From NCBI RefSeq assembly GCF_037325665.1, contig NC_090250.1, forward strand, positions 17,528,349-17,592,348: a stretch of DNA of 64,000 bases, written 5' to 3'. A model generated the notes under the pieces. It was not told the origin of the DNA. It saw nothing but the letters and a program-made list of their open reading frames with translations, and made no database searches. The translations under genes were made by a program, and so were the position numbers. The stretch is from Littorina saxatilis. Taxonomy: Eukaryota; Mollusca; Gastropoda; Littorinimorpha; Littorinidae. Of the stretch, positions 47,301 through 56,749 are shown piece by piece (within the stretch, counting starts at the first letter, position 1; every line of letters starts with the position of its first letter).

Positions 47301-50300
47301 TCCAGACCTGTGGGATGACAGGTTTTACAGTGAGTTACATGACAGGTGTTACAGTGAGAGTTATATGACAGGTGTTACAGTGGGTAACATGACAGGTGTT
47401 ACAGTGAGTTACATGACAGGTGTGACAGTACTTGATTACCACCTGGTCTAGCACGGCTGACTTGTGCTACAGTTATAGTTACATGACAGGTGTTACAGTG
47501 AGTTACATGACAGATGATCTGTGAGTTACATGCCAGGTGTGACAGTGAGAGTTACATGATAGGTGTAACATTTGCTTGATTACCACCTGGTCTAGCATGG
47601 TCAGGTACTCCAGACCTGTGGGATGACAGGTTTTACAGTGAGTTACATGACAGGTGTTACAGTGAGAGATATATGACAGGTGTTACAGTGGGTAACATGA
47701 CAGGTGTTACAGTGAGTTACATGACAGGTGTGACAGTACTTGATTACCACCTGGTCTAGCACGGCTGACAGGTGCTACAGTTATAGTTACATGACAGGTG
47801 TTACAGTGAGTTACATGACAAATGATCTGTGAGTTACATGTCAGGTGTGACAGTGAGAGTTACATGATAGGTGTAAAATTTGCTTGATTACCACCTGGTC
47901 TAGCATGGTCAGGTACTCCAGGCCTGTGGGATGGCAGGTGTTACAGTGAGTTACATGACAGGTGTTACAGTGAGCTACACGACAGGTGTTACAGTGAGTT
48001 ACATGACAGGTGTTACAGTGAGTTACATGACATGTTACGGTTAGTTACATGACATATGTTATGGTTAGTTACATTACATGTGATACAGTTAGTCACATGA
48101 CAGATGCAGACCTGTTTACCCTAAACCCGAGGCAAGAGTACTTTCCCAAAAAGTTGAGTGTATTTTTCAAAAAGTTGGTGTACTTTGCAAGCAAAGCCAT
48201 ATGGGCTAGGGAAAATGTACGCGTGGGTGCAAACGTGTTTGTGTAAGAATAGCATGTCTTGTGAACACCTTCAGAATTTAACTCCTTCCAATACAACAGG
48301 GATAAAACAAGTTTATTTACCTGTCAGATTATAATAATAATAATAATAAATGAGCATTTATATAGCGCAACATCATAACTTTACAATTATGCTCTTTGCG
48401 CTTGACACATTTAAAATTAAAACACACTTATACAAGCATTTACATCTACATTCATAGTCAACAACGCTTAATTAAAAGCATACACCATCAAAGATACATT
48501 ACAAAAGATTCTTCCACTAACTAAATGATAAAAACATGAATAAAATAGGTAGTGAAAAATCACTAAAACAACAAATAACACCAAAATTAAAACACAGTTA
48601 TACAAGCATTTACATCTACATTCATAGTCAACAACGCATTATAACCAGTGTCTTCCAAACAGATAGATAATGAAAAGATGAAGTTCGTGAAATAACATCT
48701 GCGGTTGACAGTGGCAAGTTCAGTTTTACAATCATCTCAGAAAACATTGCTTCAGCACGGACTACAGCCTTTTCTTCTGGCAGGATTTACTTTGCGGGAA
48801 TGAACTTCATAATTCCTTGGCAGCTTTCAGCGGATTTCTTTGCAGCAACCTTGTCCAGGTGAGTTTTGGAACTGCAGTGTCGTTCGATGTCATATTTCCC
48901 AGCATGGGGTGATGGGCAACGGAGAAATCTGATTTACAATACTTGCAGTGTGCATGACTTTTTTTCCCATAGTAGACTCCACAATTCCTGGCTCTTTCTT
49001 ATATTTCTCCAAGAAAATCTGCTGCTTCTGCTGTTTAGACTTGGTACAGTCATCCGAAACTGACACATTTTACCGCTTCATTTTGCCACAATTGTCCAGA
49101 CGATCGCACGTGCCAACAACTGAACAAGGTTTCCACAGCTGAAGACTCGCTGTCATGGTTATCTCCCTTCGACCGAAACCGGTATTAGTTGTACCATCCC
49201 GTAATCAGCACACCAACACCGGAAAACGTATTCTAGACTTTTTCTTATGCGTATTTTGTGCGTGTGTCGCGTATTTGCGTACCGATAATAATTTGGCGTA
49301 CAAAATACGCCCAAATTGTACTGGTAAACAGGTCTGCAGATGTTACAGTTAGTTACATGACAGGTGTTACAGTGAGTTACATTACAAGTGTTACAGTGAC
49401 TTACATGACAGGTGTTTCAATGAGTTACATGACATGTGTTACATTTGCTTGATCACCACCTGGTCTAGCATGGCCAGGTACTCCAGACCTGTGGGAGGAT
49501 GACAGGTGTTACAGTGAGTTACATGACAGGTGTTACAGTGAGTTACATGACAGGAGCTACAGTGAGAGTTACATTTGCTTGATCACCACCTGGTCTAGCA
49601 TGGCCAGGTACTCCACCTGTGGGATGACAGGTGTTAAGGCGGTCCCTAATTGAGCCCGAAGTCGACTTCGCGAAGTCTTTTTTTTCACAAAAAACTCACT
49701 GCTAAAGCTCCACGTGGCCAGCTGCGCAGACTTCGCCAAGTTAATTTAAGGCTTTACAGTTAGAGTTACATTACAGGTGTTACATTTAGAGTTACATGAC
49801 AGGGGTTACAATGAGGGTTACATGACATGTATTACAATGAGTTACATTGCAGTTGTTACAGTGAGTTCCATGACAGTTGTTACCGTGAGAGTTGCATGAC
49901 AGGAGTTAGAGTTACATGACATGTGTTACAGTGAGAATTACATTGCAGGTGTAACATTGAGGGTTACATGTCAGGTGTTCAAGTTAGAGTAACATGACAG
50001 GTGCTACAGTGAGAGTTACATGACAGGTGCTACAGTGAGAGTTAATGACATGTATAACAGTGAGAGTTACATTAAAGATGCTACAGTGAGAGTTACATGA
50101 CAAAATAAGAGATTGTCACCAAGATTTCGCCTCAGCTACTCCACACCCCCACGGTTCTCAGGACTGGACCTAGTGTATGAGAGGAAGAGGCTTGCAAATT
50201 GAGGCAGAGGTACAGTTGCTGGCAGCAGGGGAGGGGGAAAGGGGGGGGGGGCGGTTGAGCATTCCCGAGATGTTATCGGAATTAAGCATTTAAAAGGGGT

Positions 50301-52212
50301 ATTTCGGTTCTCTCTGTGAGAGAAAAAAAGTACAGTTTGAGCAGTACAGTACATAAAAACAAAACTTGACTAAATATAAAAAGGTCAACTTCGACCATTA
50401 GTTTTAATAATCACTGGGACTCGGCATGTAACCTCTACACAGCTCCTCTCAATTTGGGAATCTATTCTTGAACATTCCCATGAATTGCACAAAATTAGGT
50501 AATGTTTACTTACACTGTTCATCATGACATGTATATATACTGAACGGCAAAAGTTAGGGACCGCCCTTGAAAAAAACAGCTTACTTCATCTGTGCCAAAC
50601 TCCTTGTTCCTAAGTTTATAAAACCAAATGGCTGTCAGGCCGTACACACCAGTGGGTGAGCAATGCTGTGTTAGCAGGACACTTCCTGGGGATCCACGGA
50701 GGCCTGGCAAGGGCACGAGACAGAAACTGCCAAACTGCAAAAAGTGGACCATTTTTACGCTGGCGCGTGGAAAGATGAAAAATTCGTTATGCACGTGCAG
50801 GGAGGATGTGTTGAGAGTGAACTGTTGTCACCAGTTAGGCTTTATAGCCCCGCGATTTTCCGCTAGCCAACATCTTCTCACTATGCCTCCCAGACGAAAG
50901 GTGACCACCTTCAACAAAGCCCGGGCCATCGCATGGCTGAAAGACGGCGTAAGCAAGCGAGAAGTGGGCAGACGACTTGGAGTGTCCCATTCTGTCGTGG
51001 TCAGGCTGCATCAGAAGTTCCAGGCCACTAACAGCGTTCTAGAGAGGCCCAGGTCAGGACGGCCTAAGAAGACAGCACAGCGTGAAGATCGCTTCATCAG
51101 AAGACAAGCTCTGCAGCAGCGAGGCACCACTGCAAACATCATCAGGGGCCAGCTGAGGGTGGCAACAAACACCAACGTCAGCACGAAAACCATCCGCAAA
51201 CGCCTGCACGAAGTTGGCCTGCGATCACGTCGTCCAGCTGTACGGCCACGACTGACAGCAGCTCATCGCCAGGCTCGTTTGGCGTTCTGTCACAACCATG
51301 CCAGGTGGACATGCCAGCAATGGGCCGATGTGCTGTTCAGCGATGAGTCCTGCTTTAATCTGCACCTTCATGACGGTCGGGCTCGTGTGTGGAGGCGTCA
51401 GGGTGAGCGGTACAACAACGGTCTGGTGCAGGAGAGGGTGGCCTTCGGCGGGGGCTCCATCATGGTGTGGGGGGCCTTCAGTTTTCGACACAGAACCCCC
51501 CTCTACCACATTGTTGGCAACCTGACGGGCCAGCGCTACAGAGATGAGATTGCCGCCCCTTTGGTTCTACCCGCTCTACACCAGATTGGTATGCAGGCTC
51601 TGTTCCAGGACGATAACGCGACACCTCACAGAGCGAGGCTGGTCAACAACTTCATCCAGCAGGCTGGTGTCACCAGGATGAACTGGCCGGCCTGCAGCCC
51701 TGTTTTCAACCCCATCGAGCACCTGTGGGATGAGCTGGACAGGCGAGTGAGGAACAACCACCCACCCCCAAGGAACCTGCAGCAACTGCTTCAGTTCCTG
51801 CAAATCGAATGGCAGGCCATTCTTCAGGCCTTCTGAAGGAAGCTGGTAAACTCGATGCGGAACAGGACTGCAGAAGGCATCGCAAAACGCGGCGGACACA
51901 CCCATTACTGAACTGTTCGGAACTTGGAAATTTTGTTTTCGATCCCCATGTTGTTTCAGAGCTTGTTGACACGTAATGCGTGAATAAAATGTCACCATAT
52001 TTTGGAAAAGGATCGCAGAGATAATGAATTAAACATGTTACAAATTTGATTCAATTTTGTTTGGTGGTTTGGAAGCTGTGTTTGTTTGCGTAAGTGGTCC
52101 CTAACTTTTTCCTATGAGTTATATAACTATTCAAACCTCGTGGGCAATTCCTTTGGGGGGTTGGTCGTTGTTGCTTTTGTGGTTGGTGCAACACTGGGTA
52201 GAGTCCCGTCAT
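36352..52212 (-). CDS. PLSCR: Phospholipid scramblase, copy B
   Basis: Join (minus) 52212-52137, 46882-46681, 44452-44328, 39914-39745, 38181-38074, 36417-36352: 747 nt, 248 residues. Exons 2-6 have the same lengths and phases as copy A. Differences are scattered substitutions: 7 of 67 residues in exon 2, 4 of 43 in exon 3. The first exon is shorter and less Gln-rich, and reads NCPRG where the family has NCPPG. Cys cluster, DSDNF segment and C-terminal helix LLLGAAFLIDFHFF are kept. No disruption is seen in any exon, so both copies look usable. Introns carry a LINE, a SINE, a hAT-like and a Tc1 element absent from copy A. Confidence 0.86.
36860..37245 (-). pseudogene. Decayed counterpart of the 125-codon frame
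   Basis: Homologous to 22090-22467 but frame-disrupted and shortened in the middle. A 19-bp unit (GAGATGGTGAGAAAAAACT) is repeated about five times at 37117-37215 near its 5' end. Confidence 0.6.
38074..38181 (-). CDS. PLSCR: PLSCR copy B exon 5
   Basis: Acceptor CCGTACAG, donor AAG|GTCAGA, 36 codons. Encodes IGQVTKMFSGLIKE and DSDNFNATFSVN. Confidence 0.87.
39745..39914 (-). CDS. PLSCR: PLSCR copy B exon 4
   Basis: Acceptor CTGTACAG, 170 nt. Encodes KVEMKCNPCCYGYRIFDG, IAGPC and SCCCQDQRF. The donor ACTTGT|GTGTGT merges into a long TG repeat (39690-39750), so the 5' splice site is only definable by phase and by comparison with copy A. Confidence 0.8.
40213..41335 (-). pseudogene. LINE ORF2 C-terminal part: RNase H and Cys/His tail
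   Basis: The frame after the TAG continues VTGIPPLSKRRD and reaches the RNase H start RVYTDGSATEA and NYRAEVQALIHAA, ending at a TGA caused by one extra base near 40755. The next frame (40213-40731) carries WIPSHGGVQGNEGAD and CSCGEAEQDTAHILRDC. RNase H of this kind marks the I/Jockey/R1 group of LINEs. Confidence 0.85.
41336..43825 (-). CDS. LINE ORF2: AP endonuclease and reverse transcriptase
   Basis: 829 codons. Endonuclease residues visible include N4, E31 (IQET), D123/N125 (AGDFN) and D200/H201 (GSDHRP). RT motifs include AFDKVW, GVPQGGVLSP and YADD at 41846-41857. The protein nicks target DNA and primes reverse transcription of the LINE RNA. The ORF ends at a TAG, after which the same frame continues with the RNase H part. 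Confidence 0.9.
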   Translation of the reverse strand: MHWNAEGVSNKKEELEHFLYENSINICCIQETHLQEGKPFKIRGYQVFRSDRQERKKGGVMIVRNNINASETNRYMEEAEYIEVRITTNDSKMNIVNYYCPNDKMLSLDTIQVPDSGFLIAGDFNSQSQSWGYKTLHRRGEDIESWQDDNHLILVNDPTDPSTFYSRRWHSTTTPDLALCTDDIHKTISRKVDEQLGGSDHRPVLLTISRDSASEHPQHPRWNYKKAKWGLFNIRTNELTRAIETEGRNINNVIKEFNASIIQAAKDSIPRGVRKDYIPYWSDELQKTHDALTRMREEAETNPSQENNIKLQESKAKHLKTKLECKRRGWREKTAGLNMEKDTTKLWKLTRALNEEGNKGQKITLEEEGRTLTGKTAANAFAQAYRGESDTTIPLPLQKEVRTEIRERTERNVQDAMQQDITMAELKNAIKKLKKKKSPGPDNIANEMLQHIGNSALQKLLGIFNLSWRQGQVPQCWKEARMIPVLKKGKNKTKTLSYRPISLTSCVCKTMERIVNQRLQLYRESESIIVPEQAGFRQHRSTEDQTTHLSQVIEDAYQAQKVTLATFFDLQKAFDKVWKDGLLVKLLRSGVKGNMYQWTKSYLHNRKARVLVDGHCGRKVLLRQGVPQGGVLSPTLFILFINDLVPELPKGVQAALYADDLVLWCSEEYATTATYRMQLALGKVAAWAEDWCVTINREKTTATLFTFSAKATPGKLTLGDTPLKFEDQQTYLGVTYDKRMTWKQHIMNAEGKARRKLNIMRKLAGSHWGANEKILKTVYQGTVRPHLEYGSSSWATAAKTHQQALDKVQNQALRIITGAMKSTPIQKME
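43930..44315 (+). repeat. (TG)n compound repeat, intron 3 of PLSCR-B
   Basis: Counterpart of 25680-26102, with a longer pure TG run at 43950-44021. Confidence 0.95.
44328..44452 (-). CDS. PLSCR: PLSCR copy B exon 3
   Basis: Acceptor TTATCAG|AGACAA, donor CTTAG|GTTGTA, 125 nt. Encodes VPILHVERPCNCGAF and RHCCCCSDF. Its first base A completes codon TT|A (Leu) from exon 2 of the same copy. Confidence 0.87.
44472..45236 (+). repeat. 21-bp minisatellite, intron 2 of PLSCR-B
   Basis: About 36 units of GTGGTGCCAGAGTGAGAGT-type 21-mers, more uniform than the unit A array, with recurring pairs of variants (GAGAGTG / AAGATTC). Confidence 0.95.
45461..46530 (+). mobile_element. Decayed LINE reverse-transcriptase fragment (unit B)
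   Basis: Counterpart of 27500-28330, with RT pieces LDPFLFTYKLHRRR and GSPQGTVLSPYLFTLY, interrupted by the SINE at 45954-46282. Confidence 0.7.
45954..46282 (+). mobile_element. SINE-like insertion private to unit B
   Basis: A ~330-bp block containing GCACGTTAAAGACCC and CTTTCCCCGGGGAGAAAGC and ending in (CCAAT)n. Unit A reads straight from GTATTT to CAAAGAAG at this place, an empty site. Confidence 0.75.
46681..46882 (-). CDS. PLSCR: PLSCR copy B exon 2
   Basis: Acceptor CATCCCACAG, donor TATT|GTGAGT, 202 nt. Encodes GLENLATLDQVVIKQ, EVSNKYAVCNNQGQRIF and RQCCGYARPF. The last exon base is T where copy A has G. Confidence 0.91.
48107..49336 (-). mobile_element. hAT-like DNA transposon, deleted
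   Basis: Inverted ends CAGACCTGTTTACC, flanked by CAGATG on both sides (48101-48106, 49337-49342). Minus-strand pieces resemble the zinc-finger N-terminus of a hAT-type transposase: KYDIERHCSSKTHLDKV and VRAEAMFSEMIVKLNLPLS. The catalytic part is missing. Only 6 bp of target duplication match, fewer than the 8 usual for hAT. A ~330-bp repeat (48327-48660) is nested in it. Confidence 0.7.
48327..48660 (-). mobile_element. Nested SINE/LINE-tail repeat with (ATT)n end
   Basis: The minus strand ends GCGCTATATAAATGCTCATT(ATT)n. It contains a duplicated ~60-bp part (AAAATTAAAACACA...ACAACGC twice). Confidence 0.55.
50130..50535. other. Intron 1 sequence near exon 1 of PLSCR-B
   Basis: Matches 31030-31265 of unit A (poly(G), then 'ATTCTTGAACATTCCCATGA'). 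It carries small remnants of R850 (50355-50385) and of the 58257 hairpin element (50388-50440). No gene. Confidence 0.6.
50540..52119 (+). mobile_element. Tc1-type DNA transposon in PLSCR-B intron 1
   Basis: Imperfect inverted ends share AAAAGTTAGGGACC, with TA at both flanks (50538-50539, 52120-52121). About 1.58 kb with one transposase gene. The right end is about 15 nt from the splice donor of PLSCR-B exon 1. Unit A has no insertion here, so it is young. Confidence 0.88.
50883..51836 (+). CDS. Tc1 transposase (slightly truncated)
   Basis: 317 codons from ATG. Two N-terminal helix-turn-helix regions (about residues 12-60 and 85-125) are followed by a DDE domain with D154 (FSDES), D244 (FQDDNA) and E279 (NPIEHLWDEL), spacing DD34E. 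It cuts and reinserts the element at TA sites. A TGA ends the frame at QAF. The same frame continues RKLVNSMRNRT...RGGHTHY to a second stop at 51910, matching the usual Tc1 C-terminus, so about 24 terminal residues are lost. The open frame extends upstream to 50628, but the family start MPPRRK at 50883 is preferred. Confidence 0.9.
   Translation: MPPRRKVTTFNKARAIAWLKDGVSKREVGRRLGVSHSVVVRLHQKFQATNSVLERPRSGRPKKTAQREDRFIRRQALQQRGTTANIIRGQLRVATNTNVSTKTIRKRLHEVGLRSRRPAVRPRLTAAHRQARLAFCHNHARWTCQQWADVLFSDESCFNLHLHDGRARVWRRQGERYNNGLVQERVAFGGGSIMVWGAFSFRHRTPLYHIVGNLTGQRYRDEIAAPLVLPALHQIGMQALFQDDNATPHRARLVNNFIQQAGVTRMNWPACSPVFNPIEHLWDELDRRVRNNHPPPRNLQQLLQFLQIEWQAILQAF
52137..52212 (-). CDS. PLSCR: PLSCR copy B exon 1
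   Basis: ATG at 52212, donor CCACGAG|GTTTGA, 76 nt. Encodes MTGLYPVLHQPQKQQ and ends NCPRG, in the same phase as the other first exons. Confidence 0.75.
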
Positions 52213-52359
52213 CTCTGACACTAGATTCTGGTCACCTTCCCTCCGCTGCTTTCACAACTTTGAAGGAATGTGCTATCGCTTGCCTCTTTTAATTTTCTGT
52301 AAAAATGTTTTTATAATGAAACGTCATTTTATTTCTGAGTGTTACGTCAATATTTGGCA

Positions 52360-52367
52360 TGACGTCA
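52360..52367. promoter_or_regulatory. CRE palindrome upstream of PLSCR-B exon 1
   Basis: TGACGTCA, 148 bp before the ATG, third copy of the conserved block. Confidence 0.5.
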
Positions 52368-52426
52368 TCGTAGTCTAACTAGTCTCGGCCCTTCCAATTC
52401 ACGACTTGCAGAATAGGGTTTGGGAC

Positions 52427-52447
52427 CTAGCGCATCGTGGCCGCCAT
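52427..52447 (-). promoter_or_regulatory. Conserved six-codon uORF / ATGGCGGC motif upstream of PLSCR-B
   Basis: MAATMR then stop, identical in protein to 35567-35587, 235 bp upstream of the main ATG. It may be a uORF or a YY1-like site. Confidence 0.3.
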
Positions 52448-52989
52448 TGTTCGTCTCGGCTTTCCCCTTTGTTGGGGGACAACAAACTTCCGTTCCGTTA
52501 GAAAACGTGAAAAAAACAACACTTTTAGACAATTAAGTGACCAAAGGGAAGTAAGCGCTTTATATGCATACGACATGTGTAATGGAGTGGGCGAGTGTTA
52601 TACGGAACCTTTCTCCTGGCACCTGAGAGAACACACCGATACACCAGTTAACAGTTCCGCGGCCATTTTAGATCTCGCACATGTGCACTTCTTTTATCGC
52701 GAGCAGATTCGACCCATTTCCTTTTCCGGGTGATGCGCATATCGTTTTTCGGCATGTTTATGTCTTTTTCCTTTTCCGGTTGATTTCACCGCATGCGCAG
52801 ATCGTGTTATTCGCCCACGTTTCTACGCAAGGGACACTACTCCGGCGCACTACTCCACCCGTTGAAAGGGGGAAACATTTTCTTCAGTACAAGTAGTCTT
52901 TATGAATAAACAATTAACAAGAAGGACGTTGTAAATTCATTCAATGCAGATAAAATAAGAAATATGTTTGACGAACTTGTTCTGTTCTT

Positions 52990-53282
52990 AGGCCAAAAAA
53001 AAAAATAGGTGTGGTTACGGTAACATAGCCAAAAAAAATAGGGTAGGAAGGTAGGCAATCACTTTTTTTTCAACTTTTTTTTCTAATGTGTACAAATTAA
53101 ACCTACTTGACAGGGAAATAATTGTGCGACTCGAGCGCTTTCGCTTTCATTGCGTTTTCTGCACTCGTTTTCTTGTTTTTTGTGTGTGTTTTTTTGACAA
53201 ATGTAATAAAAAGTTATAGGGTCGGCCCCTAAAAATAGGGTAGGTCGGGTTACCGTAACCACACCTATTTTTTTTTTAGGCC
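52990..53282. mobile_element. MITE with AATAGGTGTGGTTACGG ends, copy 1
   Basis: Inverted ends AATAGGTGTGGTTACGGTAA with A/T runs outside. Interior is GC-poor with a conserved CTCGAG-GCTTTCGCTTTC part. Copy 2 is at 60934-61232 in the opposite orientation. Confidence 0.8.
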
Positions 53283-53687
53283 TTATTCACATGACAAAAT
53301 ATGTGAAGATCGAGAGATGTTATTAAAAAACCGTGTTCCAGGCAACTCGCAAACAGATAACCGCTGTGTATTTCACCACAACCCAACGCAAAGGAAACAT
53401 GACACACTACTATTTGGCATACCTTTTTGCATTCATTGAACTTTCCCCAATAAATTCGGCTCACATCAGTCGTACTAAAAGTTTGTCAAAACACGACACA
53501 CAGGCGATAACAAATGCCCACCTGAATGGTGGTTCGCAACCACACACAAATGACCGTCGAGGCACGTAATGAATTTTGCAATCTTCCGACCACCATTTTG
53601 TAAGTCGGTTACTCCCATTACTGCAACCAATAACACAGCATGTTGACGCCATCGCTAATTTGGATGTAACGTGAGGTTTTTGTTATA

Positions 53688-54395
53688 GGGGAAAGGCTCC
53701 TAATATGGACCTGCTCCTAATATGGACCACCTCCTGTTCTGACAAACTAACGGCGCTAGAGCGCTCAAAACAATTTCATTCGCTTTATTCACCCTCTCTG
53801 GATAAGTTGCACATGTCAAAACAGTTGCAGAAACACAAACCTCAAAACCGTTAGGCTTTTTCTTTTTTTTTCACTTTTGGCAGCGTTCACTCTAAATTTG
53901 CCGCCTAAAATGGACTCGTTTCTGTCCACAGCCAAAGCTTTCATAACACAAAAATGGCTATAAATGACAGCTAAGACAGTATTTGTTACATTTTAACAGT
54001 GTGTACCCCGAGTTTCTTCTGTAAGCAAGAAATAATAGCAAAACCTCAAAGTATGTGTGAGTCCCCTAATATGGACCACCTTCAACAAATCGAAGAAAAT
54101 AAAAACTAAAGGCAATTTTAATTAATTCATTAAGAAGCTTGCTGAAAAAAACCTATAACTAGCCCTAGAGATTTCAAAAAAAATATAATGGAAGTTGATA
54201 ATTTCACTTATTTTTACTCTGTTTTTGATAAGCTTCTTCAGTTTCCTGGTGTGCTTCAAATAATGCTCTCATCAACCCGAAACAGCTCAATCTAAAGCAT
54301 ATTTGAATTAGTCTGACTTGCACACTAAGTTGTATCATGTTATTTTGAAGTATATGGGGCTTTTTACAGTGATTCGTCATATTGGGCGCCCAGGC
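53688..54395 (-). mobile_element. R940 inverted-repeat element, copy 3 (truncated)
   Basis: Reverse orientation. The left end has GGGGAAAGGCTCCTAATATG next to TA. The element stops mid-way at about 54395, in the CCCAGG motif where copies 1 and 2 continue. Confidence 0.8.
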
Positions 54396-54756
54396 TAAGG
54401 ATTACATCGGGCACACAAACACGCGATTATCCTTTTTTCCCCCTTTGATTTGAACGCCTGCGCAGATCTAGATCGTTATTTGCGAGTATGTTTGTACTTC
54501 TTCCTCTTCCGCTTTCTTTCTTCGTTCCATGTAAACGCCGAAACTTAACTGGTGTATAACAAGTGCGAATTTAAAATGGCCGCGGAACTGTATCGGCACA
54601 CAGAAGCCTTGTTCGCCGTAACATAGCTACAGCTACTCATTTTTCGAAAGTAAATCCTCGGTAAAACGTTCTCTCACAAATGTCTCATATATATGCAACA
54701 CCGCGTGGGAAACATATTTTACCCTTTCGTATTTTTCTTTTTGCAGAGTCAGCGAT

Positions 54757-54802
54757 AGGTAGAGGTTACATGCCGAGTCTCAGTGATTATCAAAAATAAT
54801 GG
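54757..54802 (+). repeat. Fragment of the 58257 hairpin MITE
   Basis: GTAGAGGTTACATGCCGAGT followed by the CAGTGATTATCAAAAATAAT core, one arm only. Confidence 0.6.
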
Positions 54803-54804
54803 TT

Positions 54805-55342
54805 AAGTGCCAGAGAATATAGGAAAGAGATTATTAATATGAAAACAGATGTACCATGTTCCGGAGGATTTTGGAAGAGAAAGTTTAATGTAGAAATTGA
54901 TGAACGATCTTGGATAGTTGCCTATCAGTCAACACAAAAGACTAGGTTGAGAGTTTTACACTGGAAAATTATGCACAACATTTATCCGACCAACATTCTC
55001 CTGTGTAAAATGAAAGTAACAGAAACTAATAAATGTAATTACTGTTGTGATGTAACTGATTTCATTGAACACTTCTTTTTTGAATGCCCGGTTGTATACA
55101 CATTCTGGAAGTTTATTGAAGAATTTATTTTTCGTACTTTAGAAATTAAGATTGTTTTGAAAGTTAGTGATGTTTTATTTGGTATGCATTTTGTAATGGT
55201 GAAAAAGGCAACTATGTATAAATTGAACCACATTATCTTAATCGGAAAGATGTGCGTTAATATATATAAAAAAACAAATTCGTTTTTACCGTTGGAAAGT
55301 ATTTTTAATAGGCAGTTACAGATAAGAAGCATTTTTGTGTGA
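54805..55342 (+). mobile_element. LINE 3' fragment with zf-RVT-like domain
   Basis: A 167-codon frame (54839-55342) contains RLRVLHWKIMHNIYPTN, CNYC and IEHFFFECPVVYTFW. This is the typical reverse-transcriptase zinc-binding (zf-RVT) layout at the end of L1-like ORF2 proteins. Only this C-terminal part is present. Confidence 0.7.
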
Positions 55343-56150
55343 GTGTTCGAAGAACAAAACGTTAAAAAAAAGTTAGCTTGTTGTACTCGATAAGTTGTAT
55401 TTAATTCATTGTATGAGATATTGTTAACTAGCATTTGGGGCCCGGCTTCGCCCAGGTGTTTCTCACTTCGACTCTAATGATCAGGCATGCCTGCATGATA
55501 AGAGTTATCTCCTTTCAATGCATACAAAACTAAGAGTTACCTCCCTTAGCTTCTAGACATTTCCGGAACTGTCCAGTTATTTTTTTCTTTCTTCATTTCT
55601 TCCCCTCATATGAGCCATACAGAGTCTCTGATATGGCTGGCATCATGTGCTTGCTACAGGTGAACGGTAGGCATTACACTGGCCTTGCACTATATAGACT
55701 GTATTCAATAAAGGGGAGGTCCATAATCTGAGAAAGGAAACAATGAATCAAGAAACTAAAACCCAGGTGCACATCTGTGGCTCCTGAGCAGTATGCATGC
55801 ACAATATCTTGTCCTTACCTGTTGCCATCTCTGAGGTATGGCGACCACAGACAGACACACACACTTACATCCAGTTTTATATATATACAAGACTCTGTGG
55901 TACGTTCAGCAACTGCCAACACATTTACATCAGGTGTTGGCAGGGCCCCACCACCATCGGCGCACCGCCAGGTGTTTTTATCCTGCTTTTAAACACTGCC
56001 CAAACTCGAGCAGTTGACACCTCCAACCTGGAAGGGCATGCATGTATAGAAAGTTTTTAAACTCCGTCACGCTGCGCTCTCTCGCCCATTGCGACGACAG
56101 CCATTATTGGCTACTGCAATGTACTACATCCAGATCCAGATCCAGATCCA
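55343..56150. other. No gene seen; weak dispersed-repeat similarity
   Basis: Has GCCCGGCTTCGCCCAGG near 55440, like the repeat at 10.6 kb. A short (GATCCA)n precedes the next TG tract. Confidence 0.5.
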
Positions 56151-56154
56151 GAGA

Positions 56155-56263
56155 GTATGTGTGTGTGTGTGTGTTCGTGCGTGCTTGCGTGTGTGTGTGT
56201 GTCACGTGTATGTGTGTGTGTGTGTGTGGTCGCCAAAGGTCAGAGACGGGAGGGGGTAGGAAG

Positions 56264-56304
<41 letters not shown>

Positions 56305-56355
56305 CTCTCTCTGTCTGTCTCTGTCTGTCTGTCTGTCTGTTTGTCTCTCTGTCTG
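56155..56355 (+). repeat. (TG)n and (TCTG)n compound microsatellite
   Basis: TG runs broken by short unique pieces, followed by a TCTGTCTG block. Confidence 0.95.
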
Positions 56356-56749
56356 TCTTGTCACATATTGATATTTTAGGACAGAGAGAGCTAGTGTGTG
56401 CGTGTGTGAATTCTCAGAGACATATACAGAAAGCGCGATTGTTGTTTTGAATGATCAAGTGTAGATCTATATGCAATCTGTTTCTGTGTGTGACAAGTGC
56501 GTGTAATTCTTTCGAGTGTTTTATCTGTACGAGGGCATGAGAATTCTCTTCAGTTTTGCAATCGTGCTGATACGCCGCGGCTTCGTGCTTTGATCTGAAT
56601 ACTCCGGAATATGACGTGAACCTGCTGAGGGATGCAGACGCGGCTTGTGCTTTGATGTGTTGTAGACGAAATGTAGCCGTTTTAGTAGACATGCAGTGAT
56701 GACATCGAGATTGCTATAATTCTTTTTTCTTTTAGGGGGTAAGGAAGGG

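Larger units (their letters stand above)
46885..50100 (+). repeat. ~24-bp minisatellite with higher-order repeats, intron 1 of PLSCR-B
   Basis: Same basic unit as 28671-31030. Between about 46958 and 47940 a ~305-bp higher-order unit repeats three times, each holding one long and one short copy of the exon-2 start with its acceptor. The array is interrupted by a hAT-like element. Confidence 0.93.

Noticed and set aside
46885-50100. CRISPR-like array (regular repeats)
   Set aside because: Repeats are contiguous without unique spacers, in a eukaryotic intron.
50628-50882. N-terminal extension of the Tc1 transposase frame
   Set aside because: No Tc1 similarity before MPPRRK; the upstream part covers the element's untranslated 5' region.
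54839-55342. Host gene of 167 codons
   Set aside because: Motifs are those of a LINE ORF2 C-terminus (zf-RVT), so it is a mobile-element remnant.
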